From Streptomyces guryensis (GTDB lineage: Bacteria; Actinomycetota; Actinomycetes; Streptomycetales; Streptomycetaceae), in assembly GCF_021261325.1 (NCBI RefSeq), contig NZ_JAJSBI010000002.1, forward strand, positions 372,001-436,000: a DNA stretch of 64,000 nucleotides. Direction: 5' to 3'. Within the stretch, counting starts at the first letter, position 1; each line of letters opens with the position of its first letter. Under the pieces are notes generated by a model. That model was not told the DNA's origin and ran no database searches. It saw nothing but the letters and a program-made list of their open reading frames with translations. Made by a program: the position numbers and the translations under genes. This document shows positions 1 to 7,046 of this stretch, piece by piece.

Positions 1-252
1 CGCCTTGGTGGCCCCCAGTTCCTTCTGGAAGAGGCCCTGCTGACGGGCGACGAGCGCGGTGCCGTGGGTCAGGTTGCCGAAGTAGCCGATCTTGACGGAG
101 CCGAGACCGTCGATCTTCGACGCCCCCGCGGCGACCTTCTCCTTGGCGTTGTCGGCCGTGGACTGGGACCCGTAGCCGCAAGCGGCCAGTGTGAGGAGAG
201 GGAGCGCGGCAAGGACCGCGAAAGCGCGGCGACGAGCGGATGAAGCAGGCAC
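1..252 (-). CDS. Sulfonate/sulfur ABC transporter substrate-binding lipoprotein, N-terminal part
   Basis: Only the first 84 codons lie in the window; the rest runs off the left edge. The GTG start gives a lipoprotein signal with Arg residues, a hydrophobic stretch and lipobox LTLAAC, so it should be anchored outside the membrane. The mature part contains VKIGYFGNLTHGTALVA and then QQGLFQKELG, which is how SsuA/TauA-type (NMT1-like) binding proteins for sulfonates and taurine begin. A GAGGAA stretch precedes the start. It lies about 220 bp downstream of cysN in the same direction, so it probably supplies organic sulfur to the same pathway. The exact ligand cannot be read from this fragment. 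Confidence 0.8.
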   Translation of the reverse strand, partial: MPASSARRRAFAVLAALPLLTLAACGYGSQSTADNAKEKVAAGASKIDGLGSVKIGYFGNLTHGTALVARQQGLFQKELGATKA

Positions 253-473
253 GGGAGGTGTTCCTCTCGGAGGCCCGGCGGTCACGGTCTCTCAGGTCGT
301 GGCCGGGAGGTCGGCAGGTTGCGTCTACGGCGGTGGGGGGTGAGGGCGCGCAGGCAGTGCGCGTACGTCAACGCACACATCGCGCCACTCCGCCCTGCCC
401 GCTGCCGAGCGCGCCGCTGCCGACGCGGCCGCCCTCCTTCGCGAACGTGGAGTAGTAGTCGAGGGAGTTCATG

Positions 474-1802
474 TCAGAAGTCCCAACCGTCGTCTTCGGA
501 CTCGTCCTTGACCGGCTCCGGGGACGCGAACGACTCGCCGACCATGCCCGCGGTGAGCGTGGTGCCGTCGTTCGGGTCGATCAGGATGAAGGAGCCCGTG
601 CGGCGGGAGTCGGCGTAGGAGTCGACCGGCAGCGGTTCCGCGGTGCGGATCTTCACGCGGCCGATGTCGTTGGCGACGAGCTGTCCCGGGTGCGGGTGCA
701 GGGACAGGTCGTCGAGCGTGAGACGGGACGGGATGTCCTTGACGATGGCCTTGACCGTGCGGGTGCCGTGCTTGAGCAGCACCCGGTGGTTGACGGTCAG
801 CGCCTGGTCGGCCACGTGGCAGACGGTCGCCTCGATGTCCTGCGTGGTCGCCGGGGCGTCCTTGCTGGGCACGATCAGGTCGCCGCGCGAGATGTCGATG
901 TCGTCCTCCAGCAGGAGGGTCACCGACTGGGTGGTCCAGGCGACGTCGACCGGCTCGCCGAGCAGGTCGATGCCGGAGATCTTCGACGCGCGGCCTGACG
1001 GCAGCACGGTCACCGCCTCGCCGACGTGGAACGAACCCGCGGCGATCTGGCCCGCGTAGCCCCGGTAGTCCGGGTGCTCGGCGGTCTGCGGGCGGATCAC
1101 GTACTGCACGGGAAGACGTGCGTGGCAGTGCCTCAGGTCGTGGGTGACCGGGACCGTCTCCAGGTGCTCCAGGAAGGTCGGACCGCCGTACCAGTCCATG
1201 TTCGCGGAGGGTTCCACCACGTTGTCGCCGGCCAGCGCCGAGATCGGGATCGCGGTGATCTCCGGGACGCCCAGCTCCAGCGCGTACGCCGTGAACTCCT
1301 CGGCGATCGCCGCGAAGACCGACTCCTTGTACTCGACCAGGTCCATCTTGTTGACGGCGAGGACCACGTGCGGGACGCGCAGCAGGGCCGCGATCGCGGC
1401 GTGCCGGCGGGTCTGCTCGACGACGCCGTTGCGGGCGTCGACCAGGATCACCGTCAGCTCGGCGGTGGAGGCACCCGTCACCATGTTGCGGGTGTACTGC
1501 ACATGGCCCGGGGTGTCGGCGAGGATGAACCGCCGCTGGGGGGTGGCGAAGTAGCGGTACGCCACATCGATCGTGATGCCCTGCTCGCGCTCGGCGCGCA
1601 GGCCGTCCGTCAGCAGCGCGAGGTCGGGCGCGTCCTGGCCACGGCTGGCGGAGGCCCGCTCGACGGCTTCCAGCTGGTCGACCAGGACCGACTTGGAGTC
1701 GTGCAGCAGCCGGCCGACGAGCGTGGACTTGCCGTCGTCGACCGAACCGGCGGTCGCGAACCGCAGAAGGGTCGTCTCGGTGAGTTCCGTGGTGGTGCTC
1801 AT
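474..1802 (-). CDS. cysN: Sulfate adenylyltransferase subunit 1 (GTPase subunit of ATP sulfurylase)
   Basis: CysN is the regulatory GTPase that couples GTP hydrolysis to APS synthesis from ATP and sulfate by CysD. The 442-residue protein has EF-Tu-like GTPase motifs: P-loop GSVDDGKST near residue 17, DTPGH near 95 and NKMD near 150, followed by two beta-barrel domains. The length fits stand-alone CysN without a fused CysC kinase, and a separate cysC lies upstream. The start is two bases after the cysD stop, so the two are translationally coupled. It is the last sulfate-activation gene of the operon; a sulfonate-type binding protein follows after about 220 bp in which I see no clear gene. Confidence 0.95.
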   Translation of the reverse strand: MSTTTELTETTLLRFATAGSVDDGKSTLVGRLLHDSKSVLVDQLEAVERASASRGQDAPDLALLTDGLRAEREQGITIDVAYRYFATPQRRFILADTPGHVQYTRNMVTGASTAELTVILVDARNGVVEQTRRHAAIAALLRVPHVVLAVNKMDLVEYKESVFAAIAEEFTAYALELGVPEITAIPISALAGDNVVEPSANMDWYGGPTFLEHLETVPVTHDLRHCHARLPVQYVIRPQTAEHPDYRGYAGQIAAGSFHVGEAVTVLPSGRASKISGIDLLGEPVDVAWTTQSVTLLLEDDIDISRGDLIVPSKDAPATTQDIEATVCHVADQALTVNHRVLLKHGTRTVKAIVKDIPSRLTLDDLSLHPHPGQLVANDIGRVKIRTAEPLPVDSYADSRRTGSFILIDPNDGTTLTAGMVGESFASPEPVKDESEDDGWDF

Positions 1803-1804
1803 GC

Positions 1805-2743
1805 TTAGAAGTACCCCTCGCGCTTACGGTCTTCCATCGCGGCCTCGGACATCTTGTCGTCGGCGCGGGTCGCGCCGCGCTCGGTGAGCCGGGAGGCGGC
1901 GATCTCCGTGATGACCTGCTCCAGCGTCACGGCCTCCGAGTCGACGGCACCCGTGCAGGACATGTCGCCGACCGTCCGGTACCGGACGAGCCGCTTCTCG
2001 ACGGTCTCGCCGTCCTTGGGGCCGCCCCACTCGCCCGCGGTCAGCCACATGCCGCTGCGCGCGAACACCTCACGCTCGTGTGCGAAGTAGATCTGCGGCA
2101 GCTCGATGCCCTCACGGGCGATGTACTGCCACACGTCCAGCTCGGTCCAGTTGGACAGCGGGAAGACGCGGACGTGCTCGCCGGGTGCGTGGCGGCCGTT
2201 GTACAGGTTCCACAGCTCCGGGCGCTGGCGGCGCGGGTCCCACTGCGAGAACTCGTCCCGCAGGGAGAACACCCGCTCCTTGGCGCGGGCCTTCTCCTCG
2301 TCGCGGCGTCCGCCGCCGAAGACCGCGTCGAACTTCTCCGCCTGGATCTTCTCCGTCAGCGGCAGTGTCTGCAGCGGGTTGCGGGTGCCGTCCGGGCGCT
2401 CCTTGAGCACACCCCGGTCGATGTAGTCCTGCACCGACGCGACGTGCAGCCGCAGCCCGTGCTCCGCCACCGTCCGGTCGCGGTACTCCAGGACCTCGGG
2501 GAAGTTGTGCCCGGTGTCCACGTGCAGCAGCGAGAAGGGAACCGCGGCCGGCGCGAAGGCCTTCAGCGCCAGGTGCAGCATGACGATGGAGTCCTTGCCG
2601 CCGGAGAACAGGATCACCGGCCGCTCGAACTCGCCCGCCACCTCGCGGAAGATGTGCACCGCCTCGGACTCCAGCGCGTCCAGGTGCGAGAGGGTGTACG
2701 GGGCCGCCGTACCCTCCTCGACCGCAGCGACGGTCGTCGTCAT
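1805..2743 (-). CDS. cysD: Sulfate adenylyltransferase subunit 2
   Basis: This is the catalytic subunit of ATP sulfurylase, making adenosine 5'-phosphosulfate from ATP and sulfate in the cytoplasm as a heterodimer with CysN. The 312-residue protein is a PAPS-reductase/N-type ATP pyrophosphatase family member with the PP-loop SGGKDS near residue 46. The typical CysD C-terminus is present, with CTGAV and the ending MEDRKREGYF. The start ATG overlaps the cysC stop (ATGA), and cysN follows two bases after its TAA. Length and motifs are normal for the family. Confidence 0.95.
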   Translation of the reverse strand: MTTTVAAVEEGTAAPYTLSHLDALESEAVHIFREVAGEFERPVILFSGGKDSIVMLHLALKAFAPAAVPFSLLHVDTGHNFPEVLEYRDRTVAEHGLRLHVASVQDYIDRGVLKERPDGTRNPLQTLPLTEKIQAEKFDAVFGGGRRDEEKARAKERVFSLRDEFSQWDPRRQRPELWNLYNGRHAPGEHVRVFPLSNWTELDVWQYIAREGIELPQIYFAHEREVFARSGMWLTAGEWGGPKDGETVEKRLVRYRTVGDMSCTGAVDSEAVTLEQVITEIAASRLTERGATRADDKMSEAAMEDRKREGYF

Positions 2744-3303
2744 GCCAGTCCCCTTTCGGTGAGCAGCGCGTGGACCGCGGCCGCGGACTCCTGGACGGTC
2801 TGGTGCTGCGACTCGATGCGCAGATCGGGCGTCTCGGGCTCCTCGTAGGGGTCGTCGACCCCGGTGAGCCCGGACAGCTCGCCCGCCGCCTGCTTGGCGT
2901 ACAGACCCTTCACATCACGTACGGAGCACACCTCGACCGGGGTCGCCACGTGCACCTCGATGTACGCCGCCCCGCCCTCCTGGTGGCGCTTGCGCACCGC
3001 CTCGCGGCTGTCCGCGTACGGCGCGATCACCGGGACGAGCGCCTTGACGCCGTTGCGGGCGAGCAGTTCGGCGAGGAAGCCGATGCGCTGCACGTTGGTG
3101 TGCCGGTCCTCGCGGCTGAAGCCGAGGCCCGCGGAGATGAACTCGCGGATCTCGTCGCCGTCGAGCACCTCGACGAGGTGGCCCTCCTCGCGCAGCCGGC
3201 CGGCCAGCTCGTACGCGATGGTGGTCTTGCCGGCACTCGGCAGACCCGTGAGCCAGACGGTGGCTCCGGTCGTCACGTTCGTCTCCTGAATCGTCGTCGT
3301 CAT
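2740..3303 (-). CDS. cysC: Adenylylsulfate kinase
   Basis: CysC phosphorylates APS to PAPS using ATP. The 187-residue protein begins MTTTIQET and has the P-loop GLPSAGKTT near residue 18, then the kinase core LDGDEIR and SREDRHTN, which is diagnostic of APS kinases. A longer reading frame continues upstream inside cysH, but this ATG overlaps the cysH stop as ATGA and gives the normal family length, so I chose it. Because cysH here looks like a [4Fe-4S] APS reductase, PAPS is probably not needed for reduction. CysC may instead feed sulfotransfer reactions; that is inference. Confidence 0.93.
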   Translation of the reverse strand: MTTTIQETNVTTGATVWLTGLPSAGKTTIAYELAGRLREEGHLVEVLDGDEIREFISAGLGFSREDRHTNVQRIGFLAELLARNGVKALVPVIAPYADSREAVRKRHQEGGAAYIEVHVATPVEVCSVRDVKGLYAKQAAGELSGLTGVDDPYEEPETPDLRIESQHQTVQESAAAVHALLTERGLA

Positions 3304-4010
3304 CCGTGCAGCCCGCACTCGGTCTTGGCGCTTCCGGCCCAGCGGCCGGCCCGCGCGTCCTCGCCCTCCAGGACCCGGCGGGTGCAGGGGGCGCAGCCGA
3401 CGGACGGGTAGCCGTCCATCAGCAGCGGGTTGGTCAGTACGCCGTGTTCGGCGACGTAGGCGTCCACGTCGTCCTGGGTCCAGCGGGCGATCGGGGAGAT
3501 CTTGACCTTCTGGCGCTTCTCGTCCCAGCCGACGACCGGGGTGTTCGCCCGGGTCGGGGACTCGTCGCGGCGCAGACCGGTCGCCCAGGCCACGTAGTCG
3601 GTCAGCCCCTGCTCCAGCGGCTGGACCTTGCGCAGCTTGCAGCACAGGTCGGGGTCGCGGTCGTGCAGCCTGGGGCCGTACTCCGCGTCCTGCTCGGCGA
3701 CCGTCTGGCGCGGGGTGAGCGTGATGACGTTGAGGTCCATCACCGCCTCCACCGCGTCTCGTGTGCCGATCGTCTCGGGAAAGTGGTAACCGGTGTCGAG
3801 GAACACCACGTCAACGCCGGGCATCGCGCGGGAGGCGAGATGCGCGACCACCGCGTCCTCCATGGATGAGGTCACGCAGAAACGCTTGCCGAAGGTGTCG
3901 GCCGCCCACTGGAGGATCTCCAGCGCGGAGGCGTCCTCCAGGTCACGGCCGGCCTGCTCGGCGAGCGCCTTGAGGTCCTCGGTCGTACGTTCTTCCTTCA
4001 CCGCGGTCAT
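3300..4010 (-). CDS. cysH: Phosphoadenylyl/adenylyl-sulfate reductase (thioredoxin), Fe-S type
   Basis: CysH reduces activated sulfate to sulfite with thioredoxin as electron donor. The 236-residue protein has the PP-loop family fold with CCKLRKVQPLEQ, the later CAPCTRRV pair and the catalytic C-terminal ECGLH. The CC...CxxC set ligates a [4Fe-4S] cluster in APS reductases and is missing from enterobacterial PAPS reductases, so APS is the likely substrate. The start ATG follows GGGGGAGACGAGAT and overlaps the stop of the upstream small gene. A longer in-frame start upstream would run through that gene and was rejected. Confidence 0.93.
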   Translation of the reverse strand: MTAVKEERTTEDLKALAEQAGRDLEDASALEILQWAADTFGKRFCVTSSMEDAVVAHLASRAMPGVDVVFLDTGYHFPETIGTRDAVEAVMDLNVITLTPRQTVAEQDAEYGPRLHDRDPDLCCKLRKVQPLEQGLTDYVAWATGLRRDESPTRANTPVVGWDEKRQKVKISPIARWTQDDVDAYVAEHGVLTNPLLMDGYPSVGCAPCTRRVLEGEDARAGRWAGSAKTECGLHG

Positions 4011-4195
4011 ATCTCGTCTCCCCCTGCTTCGGAGTGCTGGAGACCCCGGGCGAGCAGCCCGAGGAACTTCAGCTGAAAAGCCCGGTTGCACGCGGCGCAT
4101 TCCCACGCGCCATGGCGACCTTCGACGGCTTCGCTCGGACGGAGGTCCTCGTCGCCGCAGTAGGGGCAGTAGAAGGGGGCGGCCCGCTCGCTCAT
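4007..4195 (-). CDS. Small CxxC zinc-ribbon protein of the sulfate-reduction operon
   Basis: This is a 62-residue protein with two Cys pairs, CPYCGDED near residue 9 and CAACNRAF near 33. The spacing fits a zinc ribbon or a small metal-binding domain. It sits between the sulfite reductase gene and cysH with an ATGA overlap at its end, so it is co-translated with the reductive steps. Small proteins of this kind accompany actinobacterial cysH/sulfite reductase pairs, but I know of no proven function. A role as assembly factor or redox partner is a guess. It could also be a ferredoxin-like adaptor, although four cysteines in this spacing do not make a typical Fe-S motif. Confidence 0.8.
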   Translation of the reverse strand: MSERAAPFYCPYCGDEDLRPSEAVEGRHGAWECAACNRAFQLKFLGLLARGLQHSEAGGDEI

Positions 4196-4226
4196 GGCCC
4201 CTCCTTTCGCTGTCGTTCGCTGACGC

Positions 4227-5924
4227 TCACGACAGTGCCTCCTCGGAGGCGCGGGTGACCCAGGCCGCGAAGCGCTCGCCGTCCTCGCGCTCGTCCTGGA
4301 ACCGCTTGAGGACGCGCTCGACGTAGTCGGGCAGTTCCTCGGACGTGACCTTCAGGCCACGGACCTTGCGGCCGAACCCGGCCTCCAGGCCCAGCGCACC
4401 GCCGAGGTGCACCTGGTAGCCCTCGACCTGCTCGCCCTGGTCGTTGAGCATCAGCTGGCCCTTGAGACCGATGTCCGCCACCTGGATACGTGCGCAGGCG
4501 TTCGGGCAGCCGTTGAGGTTGATGGTGAGGGGCTCGTCGAAGTCCGGGATGCGGCGCTCCAGTTCGTCGATCAGGGACGAACCGCGCTGCTTGGTCTCGA
4601 CGATGGCGAGCTTGCAGTACTCGATGCCGGTGCAGGCCATGGTGCCGCGCCGGAAGGGGGACGGCTTCGCCGTCAGGTCCAGCGCCTCCAGGGCCTCGAC
4701 CAGCGGCTCGACCTGTGCCTCCTCGACATCGAGGACGATCATCTTCTGCTCGACGGTCGTACGCACCCGGCCCGAGCCGTGGGCCTCGGCGACCTCGGCG
4801 ATCTTCGTGAGGGTGGCACCGTCGACGCGGCCGACGCGCGGGGCGAAGCCGACGTAGAACCGGCCGTCCTTCTGGCGGTGCACGCCGACGTGGTCACGCC
4901 AGCGGTCCGAGGGCTCGGCGGGGGCCGGACCGTCGACCAGCTTGCGCCCCAGGTAGTCGTCCTCCAGGACCTGGCGGAACTTCTCCGGGCCCCAGTCGGC
5001 GACCAGGAACTTCAGACGGGCGCGGGTGCGCAGCCGCCGGTAGCCCCAGTCGCGGAAGATGCCGACCACGCCGGCCCACACCTCCGGGACCTCGTCCAGC
5101 GGGACCCAGGCGCCGAGCCGGACGCCGAGCTTCGGGTTGGTGGACAGACCGCCACCGACCCACAGGTCGAAGCCGGGGCCGTGCTCGGGGTGCTCGACGC
5201 CGACGAACGCGATGTCGTTGATCTCGTGGACCACGTCGAGGAGCGGGGAGCCGGAGATCGCCGTCTTGAACTTACGGGGCAGGTTGGAGAACTCCTTGCT
5301 GCCGATGTAGCGCTCGTGGATCTCCTCGATCGCCCAGGAGCCGTCGATGATCTCGTCCTCGGCGATACCGGCGACCGGCGAGCCGATGACCACACGCGGG
5401 CAGTCGCCGCAGGCCTCGGTCGTGGACAGGCCGACGGCCTCCAGCCGGTTCCAGATCTCCGGGACGTCCTCGATGCGGATCCAGTGCAGCTGGATGTTCT
5501 GCCGGTCGGTGATGTCCGCGCTGCCGCGCGCGAACTCCTCCGAGATCTCGCCGATCACGCGCAGCTGCTGGGTGGTGAGGCGCCCGCCGTCGATCCGCAC
5601 CCGCAGCATGAAGTACTTGTCGTCCAGCTCCTCCGGCTCCAGGATCGCGGTCTTGCCGCCGTCGATCCCGGGCTTGCGCTGGGTGTACAGGCCCCACCAG
5701 CGCATACGTCCGCGCAGGTCGTTGGGGTCGATTGAGTCGAAGCCGCGCTTGGAGTAGATCGTCTCAATGCGTGTCCGCACATTGAGACCGTCGTCGTCCT
5801 TCTTGAACTGCTCGTTGCCGTTCAGCGGGGTGTGGTGCCCCGCGGCCCACTGACCCTCACCGCGGTGACGACTCACCTTGCGGCGGGGAGTCGCGGCGGC
5901 AGGCTTCTGCGGGGTGGCGGCCAT
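4227..5924 (-). CDS. Ferredoxin-dependent assimilatory sulfite (nitrite/sulfite) reductase
   Basis: It reduces sulfite to sulfide with six electrons from ferredoxin, using siroheme and a [4Fe-4S] cluster. The 565-residue protein has two ferredoxin-like half domains (such as TTQQLRVIGEISEEFA) and the cluster/siroheme Cys motifs: ACTGIEYCK, then NLNGCPNACAR about 40 residues later. The family also contains nitrite reductases; placement in a sulfate operon behind a Cys-rich-end leader peptide argues for sulfite. I start at MAATPQKPAA because AAGGACG lies nearby upstream; 22 further codons are open upstream but look non-coding. It is the first structural gene of the operon. Confidence 0.93.
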   Translation of the reverse strand: MAATPQKPAAATPRRKVSRHRGEGQWAAGHHTPLNGNEQFKKDDDGLNVRTRIETIYSKRGFDSIDPNDLRGRMRWWGLYTQRKPGIDGGKTAILEPEELDDKYFMLRVRIDGGRLTTQQLRVIGEISEEFARGSADITDRQNIQLHWIRIEDVPEIWNRLEAVGLSTTEACGDCPRVVIGSPVAGIAEDEIIDGSWAIEEIHERYIGSKEFSNLPRKFKTAISGSPLLDVVHEINDIAFVGVEHPEHGPGFDLWVGGGLSTNPKLGVRLGAWVPLDEVPEVWAGVVGIFRDWGYRRLRTRARLKFLVADWGPEKFRQVLEDDYLGRKLVDGPAPAEPSDRWRDHVGVHRQKDGRFYVGFAPRVGRVDGATLTKIAEVAEAHGSGRVRTTVEQKMIVLDVEEAQVEPLVEALEALDLTAKPSPFRRGTMACTGIEYCKLAIVETKQRGSSLIDELERRIPDFDEPLTINLNGCPNACARIQVADIGLKGQLMLNDQGEQVEGYQVHLGGALGLEAGFGRKVRGLKVTSEELPDYVERVLKRFQDEREDGERFAAWVTRASEEALS

Positions 5925-6076
5925 GGTTGTTACGTCCTTCGGGACAGGCGGGAAAGCGGCTCTGACCTGCGCGTTCGGGCGCATGGGCATACGTGCGCGT
6001 CATTGCGCAGGATGGGAGTGATGTCGGTATATGTCGGCTTTTGCTGCCCGTGGCCGGAGGCCACTGCGGGTATCGC

Positions 6077-6160
6077 TCAGCTCGCCGGACAGATGGCGCT
6101 GGACATGCGGCCGAGGTCGACGTGCCGCCGACTCACCAAGGCAATTCCAGTTCCAGACAT
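6077..6160 (-). CDS. Putative Cys-containing leader peptide of the sulfur operon
   Basis: A 27-codon frame lies about 150 bp upstream of the sulfite reductase. Its core reads VSRRHVDLGRMSSAIC, followed by PAS and a stop. I recognise this as the short peptide family annotated as 'putative leader peptide' upstream of sulfur-assimilation and sulfonate-transport genes in Streptomyces, whose members end in a conserved Ala-Ile/Leu-Cys. Translation stalling at the Cys codon when Cys-tRNA is scarce would be a simple sensing mechanism; that is inference. No Shine-Dalgarno sequence is obvious before the ATG; an internal GTG is an alternative start. It is far below usual gene-caller size limits. Confidence 0.75.
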   Translation of the reverse strand: MSGTGIALVSRRHVDLGRMSSAICPAS

Positions 6161-6182
6161 GACGGAAGCGTGTCATGGCAAT

Positions 6183-6197
6183 CTGGACACAGTCCAG
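6183..6197. promoter_or_regulatory. Inverted repeat CTGGAC-ACA-GTCCAG upstream of the sulfur operon
   Basis: The 6-bp arms are perfect with a 3-bp spacer. It lies 23 bp upstream of the leader-peptide start, where a transcription factor controlling the sulfur operon would be expected to bind. I could not place convincing -10/-35 boxes around it, so the role is inferred from symmetry and position. Confidence 0.4.
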
Positions 6198-6213
6198 CTT
6201 CGTCCATGATGCG

Positions 6214-6248
6214 GACACCCTTGTCCCGAAATGTGGGACAAGGGTGTC
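6214..6248. terminator. Strong perfect hairpin between the GNAT gene and the sulfur operon
   Basis: The arms GACACCCTTGTCCC and GGGACAAGGGTGTC are perfectly complementary over 14 bp with a 7-nt loop (GAAATGT). It lies 40 bp downstream of the stop of the minus-strand acetyltransferase gene and upstream of the sulfur-operon leader. It probably ends acetyltransferase transcription and insulates the sulfur promoter. There is no U-tract, as is common in Streptomyces. Confidence 0.75.
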
Positions 6249-6287
6249 GTCGATCACATCGGCTGCCGCCGGACTTGTCGGTGCAGG

Positions 6288-6860
6288 TCAGGCGCGGTAT
6301 GCCCCGGGCCACGGGTCCGCCGCCGCCAGCTCCGCCTCCTCCTCGACCTTGGTGTCGAAGAGCTTGAAGCCCCGGCGCAGATAGTTGTCCATGGCGTGCT
6401 CCCCGTCCAGGCTGCAGGTATGCAGCCAGACCCGCTTCGTCCGCGCCAGTCCCGGCCAGCGGTCCGCGAGGTCCCAGGCGCGGGCTGCGCCGTACGACAG
6501 CAGGTGTCCGCCGATCCGCCGCCCCCGGAAGGCGGGGAGCAGGCCGAAGTAGACGATCTCCACGACCCCGTCGTCCTGCGGGTCCAGCTCCACGTACCCC
6601 GCGGGCGTCCCGCGGTCGTGGGCGACCCATGTCTCCACGCCCGGCCGGCCCAGGTGCTCCTGCCACCGCGCATACGTCCAGCCCAGCCGGTCGGTCCAGC
6701 GGATGTCGCCGCCGACGGACGTGTACAGGAAACGGCTGAACTCGGGCGAGGGGACCTCGGAGCGGACGATCCGCACCTCCCCCTCCGGCACGGCGGCCGG
6801 AAGCCTGTCGGTCGGCGCGGTCTGCTCCAGGGACCAGGTGGTCACGGGAATGTTGGTCAT
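6288..6860 (-). CDS. GNAT family N-acetyltransferase
   Basis: This 190-residue protein has a GNAT core: the strand with YFGLLPAFRGRRIGGHLL near residues 108-125 carries the R/Q-x-x-G-x-G/A acetyl-CoA loop (RGRRIGG). The C-terminal part YLRRGFKLFDTK matches the 'N/Y-x-x-x-GF' end of acetyltransferases. It should transfer an acetyl group from acetyl-CoA to an unknown amine. The start MTNIPVTTW is chosen over an ATG 16 codons upstream because the longer N-terminus looks non-coding. It stands alone, with a perfect hairpin 40 bp after the stop. Confidence 0.8.
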   Translation of the reverse strand: MTNIPVTTWSLEQTAPTDRLPAAVPEGEVRIVRSEVPSPEFSRFLYTSVGGDIRWTDRLGWTYARWQEHLGRPGVETWVAHDRGTPAGYVELDPQDDGVVEIVYFGLLPAFRGRRIGGHLLSYGAARAWDLADRWPGLARTKRVWLHTCSLDGEHAMDNYLRRGFKLFDTKVEEEAELAAADPWPGAYRA

Positions 6861-6940
6861 GGCGGTCAGGGAATCATCCGGCCTGTGGCTTTGTCGATCG
6901 GAGTCCAAGCAGCCGACGCGAAGTCCGCTGCGGTTCGGAA

Positions 6941-7010
6941 GCGCCCCCGAAGGGGCGCGGGGCTGTATCGATGTGCGGTTCCGCCGCGCGGGCGCGACCA
7001 GCCACGATGC
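6941..7010. repeat. Dispersed hairpin repeat, copy 1
   Basis: A GCGCCCCCGAAGGGGCGC hairpin is followed by GGGGCTGTATCGATGTGCGG and then CCGCCGCGCGGGCGCGACC. The same unit recurs near 14,987, 21,541 and 23,573, with a variant at 31,224 and 45,360. It follows the stop of the secreted-protein gene on its right and may act as its terminator. Confidence 0.8.
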
Positions 7011-7046
7011 CGCCGCGGACGAACAACAACCCAGCCCGCGGATCGA

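Noticed and set aside
368..472. A 34-codon frame beginning one base after the cysN stop (MNSLDYYSTFAKEGG...).
   Set aside because: It has no separate ribosome site, no family I recognise and loses coding character towards its end; it may be chance in GC-rich DNA.
4011..4106. Longer start for cysH.
   Set aside because: It would run through most of the overlapping small zinc-ribbon gene and ignores a good ribosome site and ATGA coupling.
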